A stretch of 64,000 nt of DNA from contig CAIVVM010000048.1 in NCBI GenBank assembly GCA_903909375.1, positions 62,001 to 126,000 on the forward strand, given 5' to 3'. Positions 1 through 9,157 of the stretch are shown piece after piece. Numbering within the stretch: the stretch's first letter is position 1; each line of letters starts with the position of its first letter. The notes under the pieces are model-generated. The model worked only from the letters and a program-made list of their open reading frames with translations. It did no database searches and was not told where the DNA came from. This DNA is from an uncultured Alphaproteobacteria bacterium. Its GTDB lineage: Bacteria; Pseudomonadota; Alphaproteobacteria; Caulobacterales; Caulobacteraceae. The position numbers were made by a program, and so were the translations under genes.

Positions 1-219
1 GGTATTGATATAGCCGTGGGAGACCAGAACCGCCGGAGCCGGCGTCTGCGCCGTCGCATTCGACGGCGTGTAGAGCAGACCCGAAACCACCACGCCCTCC
101 CCGGCGGGTATGCGCACCTCGGTAACTGTGGTTCCGCCTGCCGTCTGGACGGAGTGCGCCAGATACGCCCCTGCAAAAATGACAGCCCACGCCAGGCCAA
201 ACACCAGCCACTTGCGCAT
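1..219 (-). CDS. alpha/beta hydrolase, N-terminal part (cut by window edge)
   Basis: The first 73 codons of a minus-strand gene that continues beyond base 1. It opens with a short charged stretch and a hydrophobic segment (about residues 4-18, rich in W, L, V, F, A) that reads as a signal anchor or signal peptide. A beta-strand-rich part follows, ending in the motif VLVSHGY, typical of the first strand and oxyanion region of alpha/beta hydrolases such as dienelactone-hydrolase-like esterases. A GGGGGGCG run lies just before the ATG. It sits 74 bases downstream of a P450 gene on the same strand, so the two may be co-transcribed. The catalytic nucleophile and the rest of the fold lie outside the window, so the class is only tentative. 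Confidence 0.6.
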   Translation of the reverse strand, partial: MRKWLVFGLAWAVIFAGAYLAHSVQTAGGTTVTEVRIPAGEGVVVSGLLYTPSNATAQTPAPAVLVSHGYINT

Positions 220-293
220 TTCTTCGCCCCCCGACTTGTCTTGTTGTTGAGTGGACGATGCGCCGGACGGTCCGGAACCTCAAGCCCGCGCGC

Positions 294-1670
294 TTATAGC
301 AGCCGCAACGTCATCGGCATTCCGCCCTGCGGCCGCATCGACACGCGCATCAGCGGCCGAACCCTGTGGCCGGGATCGGGTTCAAGCACCGCGCCGCGCA
401 TCAGGGTGGCCAGGATGGCGACGGTTTCGGTCTGGGCGAAGGCCTGGCCGATACAGACGCGGGGCCCGGCGCCGAAGGGCAGATAGGAGAAGCGGTGGCG
501 CCCGGCGCTGCGTTCCGGACTGAAACGGTCAGGGTCGAAGACGTCCGGCTGATCCCACAACAGGCGATGGCGGTGGATCGCGTAGATCGGGATGAAGACA
601 AACGTGCCCTTTGTAACCTTCAGCCCTCCCGCCTCGACATCTTCGGCGCACATCCGGCTCATCAGCGGCAGGGACGGATACAGGCGCATGGCCTCCTGCA
701 CCACCTGACGGGTGAAGGTCAGGGCTTCGACGTGCGCAGGGGTGATTGTGGCGTCGCCGGCCACCTCGGCGATCTCGGCGCGAACCCGCGCGGCAGTGGG
801 CGGATGGGCGCCCAGCAGGTAGAGAGACCAGGTCAGCGCCAGCGCCGTGGTCTCGTGGCCCGCGCCGATGAAGGTCAGCAGATTGTCCCGCAGCAGCACG
901 TCGTCCATCTGGCGTCCCGTCTCCGGATCCTTCGCCTGCATCAGCAGGTTCACCAGATCCTCGCGCGACGGTGACTTTCGACGGGCGGCCACCATGCGGT
1001 CGACCATGGCCTTCAGCGACACCATGGCCCGATAGCCGCGCGGGGCAAGGGCGACACGCGTCCAGGTGGGCCACTGCATCAGATCGGCGGGCGTGATCTT
1101 GCCCAGGGTTTCCAGATAGTCGGTGATCATGCGCGCAGCGGCAGGGACGTCGATGCCGTCGCCGCCGGACAGCATGGTGTCGAGGATCACCTGAAAGGTG
1201 ATGCCGGTCATTTCCGTGGCGATGTCGAGGCGCGCGCCGTCCCCCCGGTCGCGCCAGCGTTGCAGGGCGGCCTCGGCGGCGGCGACCATCACTGGCGTCA
1301 TGGCCGCCACGGTGTCGGGCCGGAAGCCGGGCGCGGCCGCGCGCCGCTGCCAGCGCCAGTGTTCGCCCTGCGCCGTCAGCAGACCCTCACCCAGAGCCGG
1401 CTTGGTCACACGATCGAACATCCAGTCCTTCGGAAAGGCCTCGGCCTTGTCCAGCAGGATATCCCTCAACATCGAAGGGTCAGCCGCATAGAGGAACATC
1501 TGCCGGTCATCGCCGCGCAGGAAATACGGCTCCTCATAGACGGCCCGGGGCCAGGACTCGATCGGGTTGTCCATCAGCTTCCACAGGGCGTGGAAAAACG
1601 GCAGCGGCTCATCAGGCGGAACTACGCCGGGCGGGGTAAAGGGCGGAAGAGTTTCGGCTTCGTCTTTCAC
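294..1670 (-). CDS. cytochrome P450
   Basis: 458-residue haem monooxygenase of the usual length for a soluble bacterial P450. Visible hallmarks are WRWQRR of helix C, the I-helix oxygen-activation motif AGHETTA, the K-helix ExxR in EAMRLYP, and the haem-ligand loop FGAGPRVCIGQAF with the ligand cysteine at residue 406. No membrane anchor is seen and the N-terminus is proline rich, as in cytosolic class I enzymes. No ferredoxin or ferredoxin reductase gene is adjacent, so its redox partner must be encoded elsewhere. The substrate cannot be deduced; the helix-C and I-helix pattern resembles P450s that act on terpenoids or fatty acids. It lies upstream of a hydrolase gene in the same direction. 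Confidence 0.93.
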   Translation of the reverse strand: MKDEAETLPPFTPPGVVPPDEPLPFFHALWKLMDNPIESWPRAVYEEPYFLRGDDRQMFLYAADPSMLRDILLDKAEAFPKDWMFDRVTKPALGEGLLTAQGEHWRWQRRAAAPGFRPDTVAAMTPVMVAAAEAALQRWRDRGDGARLDIATEMTGITFQVILDTMLSGGDGIDVPAAARMITDYLETLGKITPADLMQWPTWTRVALAPRGYRAMVSLKAMVDRMVAARRKSPSREDLVNLLMQAKDPETGRQMDDVLLRDNLLTFIGAGHETTALALTWSLYLLGAHPPTAARVRAEIAEVAGDATITPAHVEALTFTRQVVQEAMRLYPSLPLMSRMCAEDVEAGGLKVTKGTFVFIPIYAIHRHRLLWDQPDVFDPDRFSPERSAGRHRFSYLPFGAGPRVCIGQAFAQTETVAILATLMRGAVLEPDPGHRVRPLMRVSMRPQGGMPMTLRLL

Positions 1671-1916
1671 ATCTGCGATTTAGGACGGACTGCTGGGCTC
1701 CGCCATGCCTGATCGACGTGCAGGCTCACGGCGAAGAGGCACATCCACGCATTCCATCTCTATTCTGCGAGATTGATCTGCTAAGGAAGGCCGAAAGAAC
1801 GGGAGGACGTTTCGCCAAGTACGGCCACACAGGTCGCCCTGCGGGGGCAGCGGAGCCTGCTGAAGCAGATCCGGGAGGCGCTGGCCGGCGGTGGGCCTGC
1901 GCAGCAGCGCCTGGAC

Positions 1917-4082
1917 ATGGTCGTGCGCATCATCGCGCTGTCGATGGTGGCCGAGGTCTGCTCGATCTACCTGCGGCGCGCCAATGGCGAGATGGAGTTC
2001 TTCGCCACCGAAGGCCTCGACGACAAGGCGGTCCACGTCACCCGGATGAAGCCGGGCGAGGGCCTGGTCGGCGAGATCATGAAGCAGGGGCGGCCGCTCA
2101 ACCTGGCCGACGCACCTGCGCACCCGGCCTTCTCCTATCGCCCTGAGACCGGCGAGGATCCCTACCACGCGTTCCTGGGCGTGCCGTTGCTGCGCGGCGG
2201 ACGCGCGATCGGCGTGCTGGTAGTCCAGAACCGCACCGAGCGCACCTACACCGAGGATGAAGTCGAGGATCTGCAGATCGTCGCCATGGTACTGGCCGAG
2301 ATGGTGGCCTCTGGCGAACTGATCAGCGTCGAGGATCTCGACGGCGTGGAGCTGTCGCCAAAGCGGCCCGAGCGATTGATCGGATCAAAGTTCGCCGAGG
2401 GCCTGGCCTATGGCGTGGTCGTGCTGCACGAACCCCCGGTGGCTTCGTCACAATTGCTGTCGGACGATGTCGCCGCCGAAGAGCAGCGCCTGGCCAATGC
2501 ACTGGCCGCATTGAAGGCGCAGATCGATCAGATGCTGGAGGGTCAGCACGGTCTCGTCGATGCCTCCTACGATGTTCTCGAATCCTACCGGATGTTCGCT
2601 CATTCAACAGGTTGGAACCGGAACCTGGAAGATGCTGTGAAGAATGGCCTGACCGCCGAGGCCGCGGTCGAACGGGTGAGATCCGAGCACCGGGCCCGTC
2701 TCGGCCAGGCACGCGACCCCTATCTGCGTGAACGACTGCACGATCTGGAAGACCTGAATGATCGACTGCTGAGGCATCTGGCAGGAGCCGGCAGCGTGGC
2801 GCGGGAACTGCCGGCCAACGCCGTCCTGATCGCCCGGAACCTGGGTCCCGCAGACCTGCTGGAATACGACCGCACCAAACTGCGCGGGTTGTTGCTGGAA
2901 GAGGGGTCGTCCGCCAGCCACGCGGCCATTGTGGCCCGGGCGCTGGACATCCCTTGCGTTGGCCGCCTGCAGGGCCTGCGCGATCGCGTCAACGAGGGCG
3001 ATCCCGTGATCGTCGACGCCGAGACAGGCGAAGCCTATCTTCGCCCCCGGCCCGACGTGGTGAAAGCCATCCAGGCGCGCATCGATGTGCGCCGTCAGCG
3101 GCAGGCCGAGTTCGCCAAATTGAAGGACACGCCGGCGTTCACCCGCGACGGGGTGAAGGTCACGCTGTTGATGAACGCGGGCCTGGACGTAGATCTCGAA
3201 AGCCTGGCTGACACCGGCGCTGAGGGTATCGGCCTGTTCCGCACCGAGTTCCAGTTCATGGTCTCGGAGGAAATGCCGCGGCTGACCGCGCAGACCGACC
3301 TCTATGCCCGGGTAATGGACGCCGCAGCTGGGCTGCCCGTGACCTTCCGGACCCTGGACCTCGGCGGCGACAAGGTGCTGCCGTACATGGAGGCCGAGCG
3401 CGAGGATAACCCGGCCCTGGGCTGGCGCGCCATCCGCATGGGCCTCGACCGTCCGGCCCTGTTGCGCCTGCAACTGCGGGCGCTGATCGCCGCGTCCCTC
3501 GGGCGACCCTTGCGGATCATGTTCCCGCTGGTGGCCAATGTGGATGAGTTCCGCGCCGCGCGCGCCCTGGTGGAAACCGAAGTAGCCTGGGCCCAGCGAC
3601 GCGGGCGCCCTGCCCCGTCACGGCTCGACGTGGGCGCCATGATCGAGGCGCCGTCGCTGATCTGGCATCTAGACGCCCTGTTGCCGATGACCGACTTCGT
3701 CAGCGTCGGGACGAATGACCTGATGCAGTACCTGTTCGCTGCAGACCGGGGGAACCCCCGGGTGGCCGACCGGTACGATCCCCTGTCGCCCCCGGCGCTG
3801 CGGGCGCTGGAAGCGATCCAGCGGGCCTGCGCGGAAACCGGCACCCCGGTCAGCGTCTGCGGCGAAATGGCCGGACGACCATTGGAGGCCTTCGCGCTTG
3901 TCGCCCTCGGGTTTGAACGCCTGTCGATGCCGCCCGCCGGTATCGGGCCCGTCAAGCAGATGGTTCTGGGCTGCGATCGCGAAGCGGCCCGCCGTGGCGT
4001 ATCGGCCCTCCTGAAATCCGGCGCCGGTTCCGTGCGCAATGAAATAGAAACCCTGGCGCGTCGACTCTACGTCGCGGTCTGA
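1917..4082 (+). CDS. ptsP: PTS-Ntr enzyme I (phosphoenolpyruvate-protein phosphotransferase)
   Basis: Enzyme INtr takes phosphate from PEP and passes it to HPr-like NPr in the regulatory nitrogen PTS. From the ATG used here the protein has 721 residues: a GAF domain (about 1-125), the HPr-binding enzyme I N-domain, the swivelling phosphohistidine domain with active His335 in the motif GSSASHAAIVAR, and the TIM-barrel PEP domain with GIGLFRTEFQFM and DFVSVGTNDLMQY. The start is a problem. The same frame stays open back to 1785 (TAA at 1782-1784) and encodes the usual first GAF helix (LLKQIREALAGG), yet no ATG, GTG or TTG occurs in frame between 1785 and 1917. Either an unusual start codon is used or the sequence carries an error. 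Stop at 4080-4082. Confidence 0.93.
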   Translation: MVVRIIALSMVAEVCSIYLRRANGEMEFFATEGLDDKAVHVTRMKPGEGLVGEIMKQGRPLNLADAPAHPAFSYRPETGEDPYHAFLGVPLLRGGRAIGVLVVQNRTERTYTEDEVEDLQIVAMVLAEMVASGELISVEDLDGVELSPKRPERLIGSKFAEGLAYGVVVLHEPPVASSQLLSDDVAAEEQRLANALAALKAQIDQMLEGQHGLVDASYDVLESYRMFAHSTGWNRNLEDAVKNGLTAEAAVERVRSEHRARLGQARDPYLRERLHDLEDLNDRLLRHLAGAGSVARELPANAVLIARNLGPADLLEYDRTKLRGLLLEEGSSASHAAIVARALDIPCVGRLQGLRDRVNEGDPVIVDAETGEAYLRPRPDVVKAIQARIDVRRQRQAEFAKLKDTPAFTRDGVKVTLLMNAGLDVDLESLADTGAEGIGLFRTEFQFMVSEEMPRLTAQTDLYARVMDAAAGLPVTFRTLDLGGDKVLPYMEAEREDNPALGWRAIRMGLDRPALLRLQLRALIAASLGRPLRIMFPLVANVDEFRAARALVETEVAWAQRRGRPAPSRLDVGAMIEAPSLIWHLDALLPMTDFVSVGTNDLMQYLFAADRGNPRVADRYDPLSPPALRALEAIQRACAETGTPVSVCGEMAGRPLEAFALVALGFERLSMPPAGIGPVKQMVLGCDREAARRGVSALLKSGAGSVRNEIETLARRLYVAV

Positions 4083-4142
4083 CTCACGCCATACTCAGGG
4101 CGTTGGGTCGATCCCTGTCCATATGGAGCTTTCCAGACCCGC

Positions 4143-5249
4143 GTGCCCGGCAAACGCACCTTTACTCTGTCGCCCGGACGATCAGACCGGGAGCGGGCGC
4201 GGAGCCTGTTCAACCGTCCTGCGCCGGAGCCCGCCGACGCGCCCGCAGCCCATGAGGCGCCGGGCGCCGCGGGGCCGTCAACGCCGATCGACCCCTTGCT
4301 GCAGCATGCCACGCTCGGGCAGGCGCTAAAGGCGGCGCGGGAGGAGCGCGGCCTGACCCTGCAACAGATCGCCGACGATACGCGGGTGCGACGGGTCTAT
4401 CTGGAAGCGATCGAGGAGATGCGCCTCGACGCCCTGCCATCCCGCCCCTTCGCCATTGGTTACATCCGCGCGTTCGCAACAAGCCTTGGTCTTGACCCGG
4501 ATCTGGCTGTTGAACGTTTCAAGACTGATGACCCGGTCCTTGACCAGCCGCTCCAGGCGCCGGTGGGCGTGCTGGATGAACGTGACCCCCGGGTGGCGGC
4601 CTTTCTGATCGGGGGTCTGGTAATCGTCGCCGCGATTGTGCTCTGGAACGTTGCCCAGCGCGCCATGATCGCCAGTGCGCCACCCTCGTCCCTGACCCCT
4701 GAAGCGGCTACCGCCAGGGCGCTTGGCTCGGTAAAGGCCGGCGTCGTCCAGTTGGGGGCGCCGCTGCCAGCGCCGGTGGAGTCGACCACACCTCCGGCCT
4801 ATGAAACCCCGGGCCTTGCAGCCGCCATGGGCCTGAAAGTCGAGTCAGCGGCCGCCGGCCCCGCGCCTGTGACGGGCGAAACATCAACCATGGACCTGAC
4901 GACATTGCCCCCGGTCTTCGCACCACAGGGCAAGGTCTATGACTCCGGCGCGCCGGGACAGGCCTCGATCATCACCGTCCAGGCCCTCAAGCCCGCGTCG
5001 CTGATCCTGCGCGGCGCCGATGGATCGGTTTACTTCGCTCGCCAGCTTGCAAAGGGCGAGGCGTTCCGCGTACCGCAGGTCGCCGGTCTGACACTCGATG
5101 TCTCCAAGGCCGATGACATCCAGGTCTTCGTCTATGGCCGGTCCACCGGTGTTCTTCCAGCCCAGCAGGTGCTGGCTTCCAAGCTGGCGACGCCGCCGCC
5201 TCTCGTTGCACCGCCCCGGGCCGTCGTGGCGAAACCGCCAATCCCTTGA
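4143..5249 (+). CDS. RodZ-like helix-turn-helix membrane protein
   Basis: 368 residues starting at GTG. A disordered, proline/alanine-rich start is followed by an HTH_25 (Cro/RodZ type) domain at about 57-125, with [20 protein letters not shown] and the RodZ-typical YLEAIE and [12 protein letters not shown] positively charged linker and one membrane helix (about 151-171) come next, then a low-complexity Pro/Ala/Thr region and a C-terminal DUF4115-like beta domain (about 270-340). This is the architecture of RodZ, which anchors MreB to the inner membrane and controls cell shape. It lies directly upstream of ispG, as in many proteobacteria. The alternative is a RodZ-related regulator of unknown role; the domain order favours RodZ. 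Confidence 0.8.
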   Translation: MPGKRTFTLSPGRSDRERARSLFNRPAPEPADAPAAHEAPGAAGPSTPIDPLLQHATLGQALKAAREERGLTLQQIADDTRVRRVYLEAIEEMRLDALPSRPFAIGYIRAFATSLGLDPDLAVERFKTDDPVLDQPLQAPVGVLDERDPRVAAFLIGGLVIVAAIVLWNVAQRAMIASAPPSSLTPEAATARALGSVKAGVVQLGAPLPAPVESTTPPAYETPGLAAAMGLKVESAAAGPAPVTGETSTMDLTTLPPVFAPQGKVYDSGAPGQASIITVQALKPASLILRGADGSVYFARQLAKGEAFRVPQVAGLTLDVSKADDIQVFVYGRSTGVLPAQQVLASKLATPPPLVAPPRAVVAKPPIP

Positions 5250-5295
5250 CGCACCGCTTGGGAAATCGGGTGAAACCCCCTATTTCCGCAGGATC

Positions 5296-6429
5296 ATGAC
5301 CGCCGAAGCTCACACATCCGTCCGCCCCTGGCGCGCGATCCATCGCAGGCCCAGCCGCAAGATCCGCGTGGGCAATGTGGAGGTGGGCGGCGATGCGCCA
5401 ATCACCGTGCAGTCGATGACCAACACCCTGACGGCAGACGCCCAGGCCACGATCAATCAGGTGCGCGAGCTGGCGGACGCGGGCTGCGACATCGTGCGCG
5501 TGTCCTGCCCGGACGAGGACTCCACGGCGGCCTTCAAGGCCATCGTCAAGGCGGCCACGGTGCCGCTCGTGGCGGACATCCATTTTCACTACAAGCGCGG
5601 CATCGAAGCGGCCCAGGCCGGAGCCGCCTGCCTGCGGATCAACCCGGGAAACATTGGATCATCGGCGCGCGTGAAGGATGTGATCCAGGCCGCGCGTGAC
5701 CACGGGTGCTCCATGCGGATCGGGGTCAATGCGGGGTCGCTGGAGCGCGATCTGCTGGAGCAGTATGGCGAACCCTGCCCCGAGGCCATGGTCGAGAGCG
5801 CCCTGCGCCACGCCCGCATCCTGCAGGATCACGATTTTCACGAGTTCAAGATCAGCGTGAAGGCCTCCGATCCCTTCATGACCGTAGCGGCCTATCAGCA
5901 GCTGGCGGAAGCCATCGACTGCCCACTGCACCTTGGCGTCACCGAGGCGGGTGCGTTGCGGACAGGCACAGTCAAATCCTCCATCGGCATAGGCTCGCTG
6001 CTTTGGGCCGGAATCGGTGACACCATCCGCGTCAGCCTCGCTGCCGATCCGGTCGAGGAGGTGAAGGTCGGCTTCGACATCCTGAAATCTCTCGGCCTGC
6101 GTCACCGGGGCGTGAACATCATCGCCTGCCCCTCGTGCGCCCGTCAGGGCTTCAACGTGATCAAGACGGTCGAGACTCTGGAGACGCGACTGGCCCACAT
6201 CTCAACCTCGCTCAGCCTGTCGATCATCGGCTGCGTCGTGAACGGGCCCGGCGAGGCCCTGATGACGGACATCGGCTTCACCGGCGGCGGCAAGGGCGCG
6301 GGGATGGTCTATCTGGCCGGGAAGGCCGCCCACAAGATGGACAACGATCAGATGGTCGACCACATCGTGGAACTGGTCGAGGCCAGAGCGGCAGAGATCC
6401 GGGCCGCCGAGCGGAACGCAATCTCCTGA
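5296..6429 (+). CDS. ispG: 4-hydroxy-3-methylbut-2-en-1-yl diphosphate synthase (flavodoxin type)
   Basis: 377-residue enzyme of the MEP isoprenoid pathway. It converts 2-C-methyl-erythritol cyclic diphosphate to HMBPP with a [4Fe-4S] cluster. The TIM-barrel part begins with [20 protein letters not shown]. The three cluster cysteines are seen as Cys278 and Cys281 (ACPSCARQ) and Cys313 (GCVVNGPGE), with the fourth ligand glutamate in the NGPGE motif. The open frame extends further upstream but overlaps the RodZ-like gene; the ATG at 5296 gives the family length and the usual N-terminus. It follows the rodZ-like stop by 46 bases and is probably co-transcribed with it. Confidence 0.97.
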   Translation: MTAEAHTSVRPWRAIHRRPSRKIRVGNVEVGGDAPITVQSMTNTLTADAQATINQVRELADAGCDIVRVSCPDEDSTAAFKAIVKAATVPLVADIHFHYKRGIEAAQAGAACLRINPGNIGSSARVKDVIQAARDHGCSMRIGVNAGSLERDLLEQYGEPCPEAMVESALRHARILQDHDFHEFKISVKASDPFMTVAAYQQLAEAIDCPLHLGVTEAGALRTGTVKSSIGIGSLLWAGIGDTIRVSLAADPVEEVKVGFDILKSLGLRHRGVNIIACPSCARQGFNVIKTVETLETRLAHISTSLSLSIIGCVVNGPGEALMTDIGFTGGGKGAGMVYLAGKAAHKMDNDQMVDHIVELVEARAAEIRAAERNAIS

Positions 6430-6449
6430 AGCAAGTCAAAATCACAAAA

Positions 6450-6465
6450 GTGACGCCAGCGTCAC
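6450..6465. promoter_or_regulatory. palindromic operator GTGACGC-N2-GCGTCAC
   Basis: Perfect 7-bp inverted repeat with a 2-base centre (CA), preceded by AAAA and followed by TCTT. It lies 58 bases ahead of the small-protein ATG at 6524 and directly upstream of a TTGCAA (6468-6473) that could be a -35 box. The identical half-sites recur at 23126-23141 ahead of another -35-like TTGACA, which makes a regulatory role likely. The binding protein is not known. Confidence 0.6.
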
Positions 6466-6523
6466 TCTTGCAAACCGGCCGCTTCCGGTCTTAGGTGGCG
6501 GACCATTCCCCCGGAGTTAGAAA

Positions 6524-6817
6524 ATGTCTGCAGACGGCAACTGGAAGATCACAATCAACACGCCGATGGGCGCACGCACGATGGACGTCACCATCGCCAC
6601 CAGCGGCGCCACCTTCACGGGCAAGGTCGACAGCGACATGGGCTCGCAGGAAGTCACGGGCGCCGTCGACGGCGACACCCTGACCTGGAACACCGAAATC
6701 ACCAGCCCAATGCCGATGAAGCTCGACTTCTCGGCCAAGGTCGAGGGTGACAACATGAGCGGGAACGTGAAGCTCGGCATGTTCGGCAACGCCGCACTGA
6801 CCGGCGTCCGCGCCTAG
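6524..6817 (+). CDS. conserved small beta-rich protein, unknown function
   Basis: 97 residues with no signal peptide and no cysteine. The sequence alternates hydrophobic and polar residues (WKITINT, MDVTIAT, TLTWNTEI, MKLDFSAKVEGD) and reads as a single antiparallel beta-sandwich or small barrel. I do not recognise a named domain; similar short proteins of unknown role occur in sphingomonads and Caulobacterales. It has a clear GGAG Shine-Dalgarno, its own upstream palindrome (6450-6465) and a strong intrinsic terminator (6843-6873). It is therefore a monocistronic unit that is probably well expressed and regulated separately from ispG. Confidence 0.75.
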   Translation: MSADGNWKITINTPMGARTMDVTIATSGATFTGKVDSDMGSQEVTGAVDGDTLTWNTEITSPMPMKLDFSAKVEGDNMSGNVKLGMFGNAALTGVRA

Positions 6818-6842
6818 GAAACAGTCGCGCTTCAGCGCGGTG

Positions 6843-6873
6843 AGGCTCCCTCCGGCGACGGAGGGAGCCTTTT
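6843..6873 (+). terminator. intrinsic terminator of the small-protein gene
   Basis: Perfect 12-bp stem AGGCTCCCTCCG / CGGAGGGAGCCT with a GCGA tetraloop, followed by TTTTCT. This is the best Rho-independent terminator in the window. It ends the 6524-6817 transcript 25 bases after the stop codon and lies just beyond the end of the convergent oxidase-like gene. Confidence 0.9.
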
Positions 6874-7461
6874 CTATGGCCGACGGCGTGGTGGGGTCAC
6901 GTCCGCGAAATCCGGATAGGTTTTCCATCGCGGCTCGTCAGCCGTAACGCCCGCCTTTGGCGTATCCGAAGACGCACGGCCCGTGGACAAATCGGGGATG
7001 TATCTCGGGCAGTTGGGAAAGATGTCGGTTGGCGTCACCCTGACCAGTAACTGCGCGCCCGGGATTTCCGCCATCAGGGGATCGTCCGAGACGACATCAG
7101 CCCGGCCGTTCACCCTCAGCCGGGCCGGGCGCTCGGTCATGGAAATGAACAGCAGTCCCACATGAGGATTGGCCAGGATGTTGCCGAGGCTCTTGAACAT
7201 GCCGTTGCCGTCGTAGTCGGGAAACACCAGCAGGTCTGGGGCGACGACGCGTGCGAACCCCGGCGCGCCACCCTTGAAGGAGCAGTCCGGTCGCCCGTCG
7301 GAATCTGCTGTGGCCAGGAAGAAGAAGGGCTGCGCGGCGATGAATGTCGCATCAGCCTCGCTGAACACTGTGTGCCCCAGCTTTTCTGCCAACCGATCGG
7401 CCAGGGCCCGACTGCCGAACGCGTCCTGCAGCGCGCGGTTGCCTGGGTGATAGTTTGGCAT
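6874..7461 (-). CDS. pyridoxamine 5'-phosphate oxidase family (FMN split-barrel) protein
   Basis: 195 residues with the pattern of PNPOx-like flavin-binding split barrels: an N-terminal helix pair, then [20 protein letters not shown], a strand [30 protein letters not shown], and a C-terminal [17 protein letters not shown] strand (here [13 protein letters not shown]). Such proteins bind FMN or F420 as dimers and reduce small molecules; the substrate is unknown. The stop lies within 4 bases of the small-protein terminator. The gene diverges from prfA with about 95 bases between starts. Confidence 0.82.
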   Translation of the reverse strand: MPNYHPGNRALQDAFGSRALADRLAEKLGHTVFSEADATFIAAQPFFFLATADSDGRPDCSFKGGAPGFARVVAPDLLVFPDYDGNGMFKSLGNILANPHVGLLFISMTERPARLRVNGRADVVSDDPLMAEIPGAQLLVRVTPTDIFPNCPRYIPDLSTGRASSDTPKAGVTADEPRWKTYPDFADVTPPRRRP

Positions 7462-7555
7462 GTCAGGTCTCCCGGTCTGGTCGGATCATGATAACCTAAA
7501 TTGTCGTGGCGGCATTGCTGAGCTAGAGACACGCCCCGCCCTCAGGACAACCCCC

Positions 7556-8632
7556 TTGCGACTTCCCCAGGCCCGACTCGATCAGGTGCTCGAACGCTTC
7601 CGCGAGATCGAGGCGCGCATGGGCGCGGCCAAGGACGGCGCCGAGATCGTTCGTCTGTCCAAGGAGCACGCCGAACTGAAACCGGTGGCCGACACGGTAA
7701 TGGCGTTGGAACGCGTCAAGGCCGAGGCCCCCGAACTTGAGGAGATGGCCGCCGCCGGCGATCCCGAGATGGCCCAGATGGCGCGCGACGAGCTGGAGGC
7801 GCTGAAGGAAAAGCTGCCCGCCCTGGAGCGCGAGGTCGCCCTTCTGCTGGCCCCGAAAGACCGGGACGAGAACGCCTCGGCCATTCTGGAAGTCAGGGCC
7901 GGCACGGGTGGCGACGAAGCGGCGCTGTTCGCCGGCGACCTGTTCCGGATGTACCAGCGCTATGCCCAGTCCCAGGGCTGGCGAGTGGAGATCGACAGCC
8001 TCTCCGAGGGCGAGATGGGCGGCTTCAAGGAAATCGTGGCCGCCGTCACCGGCGACGGCGTTTTCGGTCGGTTGAAGTTCGAAAGCGGTGTTCACAGGGT
8101 CCAGCGGGTGCCGGCCACCGAAGCCCAGGGCCGCATCCATACCTCTGCGGCCACGGTCGCCGTTCTGCCCGAGCCGGAGGAAGTGGAGATCGAGATCCGC
8201 GATCAGGACCTGCGCATCGACACCTATCGCTCGTCAGGAGCCGGCGGACAGCACGTCAACAAGACCGATTCCGCCGTTCGCATCACTCACCTGCCCAGTG
8301 GGATCGTGGTGACGTCGTCGGAAAAGTCGCAGCACCAGAACCGCGCCCGCGCCATGAAGGCGCTGAAGGTCAAGCTGTACGACCAGCAACGCGAAGCCCT
8401 GGATACCGCGCGCTCGGATGCCCGGAAGAGCCAGGTCGGGTCCGGCGACCGTTCGGAGCGCATCCGCACCTACAACTTCCCCCAGGGACGCGTGACCGAC
8501 CACCGGATCAACCTGACGCTCTACAATCTTGCCAAGGTGATGGAAGGCGACGCTCTGGACGACGTGATCAAACCGCTGATCGCCGAGGACCAGGCCGCGC
8601 GGCTGGCCGCGCTCGAAGACGAGTTTGGCTAG
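7556..8632 (+). CDS. prfA: peptide chain release factor 1
   Basis: 358 residues from a TTG start. RF1 recognises UAA and UAG and triggers peptide release. The GGQ catalytic tripeptide is at residues 230-232 within [18 protein letters not shown], and the PAT-type tripeptide that reads the stop codon is in [11 protein letters not shown]. The TTG was chosen because it gives the family N-terminus ([14 protein letters not shown]), has AGGA eight bases upstream and fits the normal 355-360 residue length. Longer starts would run into the divergent gene. The TAG stop is fused to a palindromic repeat at 8630-8681. It precedes prmC, which methylates its GGQ glutamine, with two unrelated genes between. 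Confidence 0.96.
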   Translation: MRLPQARLDQVLERFREIEARMGAAKDGAEIVRLSKEHAELKPVADTVMALERVKAEAPELEEMAAAGDPEMAQMARDELEALKEKLPALEREVALLLAPKDRDENASAILEVRAGTGGDEAALFAGDLFRMYQRYAQSQGWRVEIDSLSEGEMGGFKEIVAAVTGDGVFGRLKFESGVHRVQRVPATEAQGRIHTSAATVAVLPEPEEVEIEIRDQDLRIDTYRSSGAGGQHVNKTDSAVRITHLPSGIVVTSSEKSQHQNRARAMKALKVKLYDQQREALDTARSDARKSQVGSGDRSERIRTYNFPQGRVTDHRINLTLYNLAKVMEGDALDDVIKPLIAEDQAARLAALEDEFG

Positions 8633-8681
8633 AGCGCGACAGCTTGAAGTGGATACCGGTTCAAGCGCCCGTCGCGCTCTA
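8630..8681. repeat. REP-like nested palindrome overlapping the prfA stop codon
   Basis: Outer 11-bp arms TAGAGCGCGAC (8630-8640) and GTCGCGCTCTA (8671-8681) match perfectly. An inner pair GCTTGAA (8642-8648) and TTCAAGC (8660-8666) nests between them around GTGGATACCGG. The pattern AGAGC...GTGG.ACCGGTT...GCTCT is the one I know from dispersed intergenic palindromes of alphaproteobacteria. The left arm contains the prfA stop TAG. It may also act as a transcription terminator or RNA-stabilising hairpin, although no T-run follows. Confidence 0.7.
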
Positions 8682-8772
8682 AACGTATGAAAACGAGCCC
8701 GTCCCGGGCTTGCCCAAACGTCCGCAGTCCCCGATTGTGACTCCTGGTCAACCCTCGAACCGAGACCTGAAA

Positions 8773-9105
8773 ATGCGCTTGGCAGTAACGCTCGCCATCG
8801 TTTCCCTGTTCGCCACGACAGCCCAGGCGGCTGATCCCCAGCAGACTGGCGACGCCCAGAAGACGACAGAGGTTTCCGGCATCACGGTAACCGGCGCCCC
8901 CGCGGCTCCGAAGGCCGAAGACCCGCTGGTCTGCCGCTCATCGCCCACCAGCGGCTCACGGGTTCGGGCGACCAAGATCTGCAAGAAGCGCAGTGAGTGG
9001 ACCGCCGACGCAAAGGCGCGGGGACGTGGAAATCAGGACATCAGGATCGAAGGATGCGACAGCGGCGGAAGCAACTGCGGTATCAGCAACAGGCCACCGG
9101 GCTGA
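8773..9105 (+). CDS. small secreted protein, unknown function
   Basis: 110 residues with a clear Sec signal peptide (MRLAVTLAIVSLFATTAQA, cleavage after AQA). The mature part begins with a Thr/Ala-rich linker and ends in a cysteine-containing domain with a spaced pattern CRSS...GSR...KICKKRSEW and later CDSGGSNC. Many Caulobacterales and sphingomonads have short periplasmic proteins with a GSR...C..R.EW core, but I cannot name a function. The four mature cysteines could form two disulfides. The ATG at 8773 was preferred over upstream starts because it begins the signal peptide. Confidence 0.65.
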   Translation: MRLAVTLAIVSLFATTAQAADPQQTGDAQKTTEVSGITVTGAPAAPKAEDPLVCRSSPTSGSRVRATKICKKRSEWTADAKARGRGNQDIRIEGCDSGGSNCGISNRPPG

Positions 9106-9157
9106 CCGCTGGCGGGCCAGCTTGTAGAGGCCCTGGAATTCCGTCAGAAGCTCCGCC

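Noticed and set aside
7460-7555. Longer N-terminus for prfA (start at 7460)
   Set aside because: It would overlap the divergent gene start and add residues absent from RF1; TTG at 7556 has the ribosome site.
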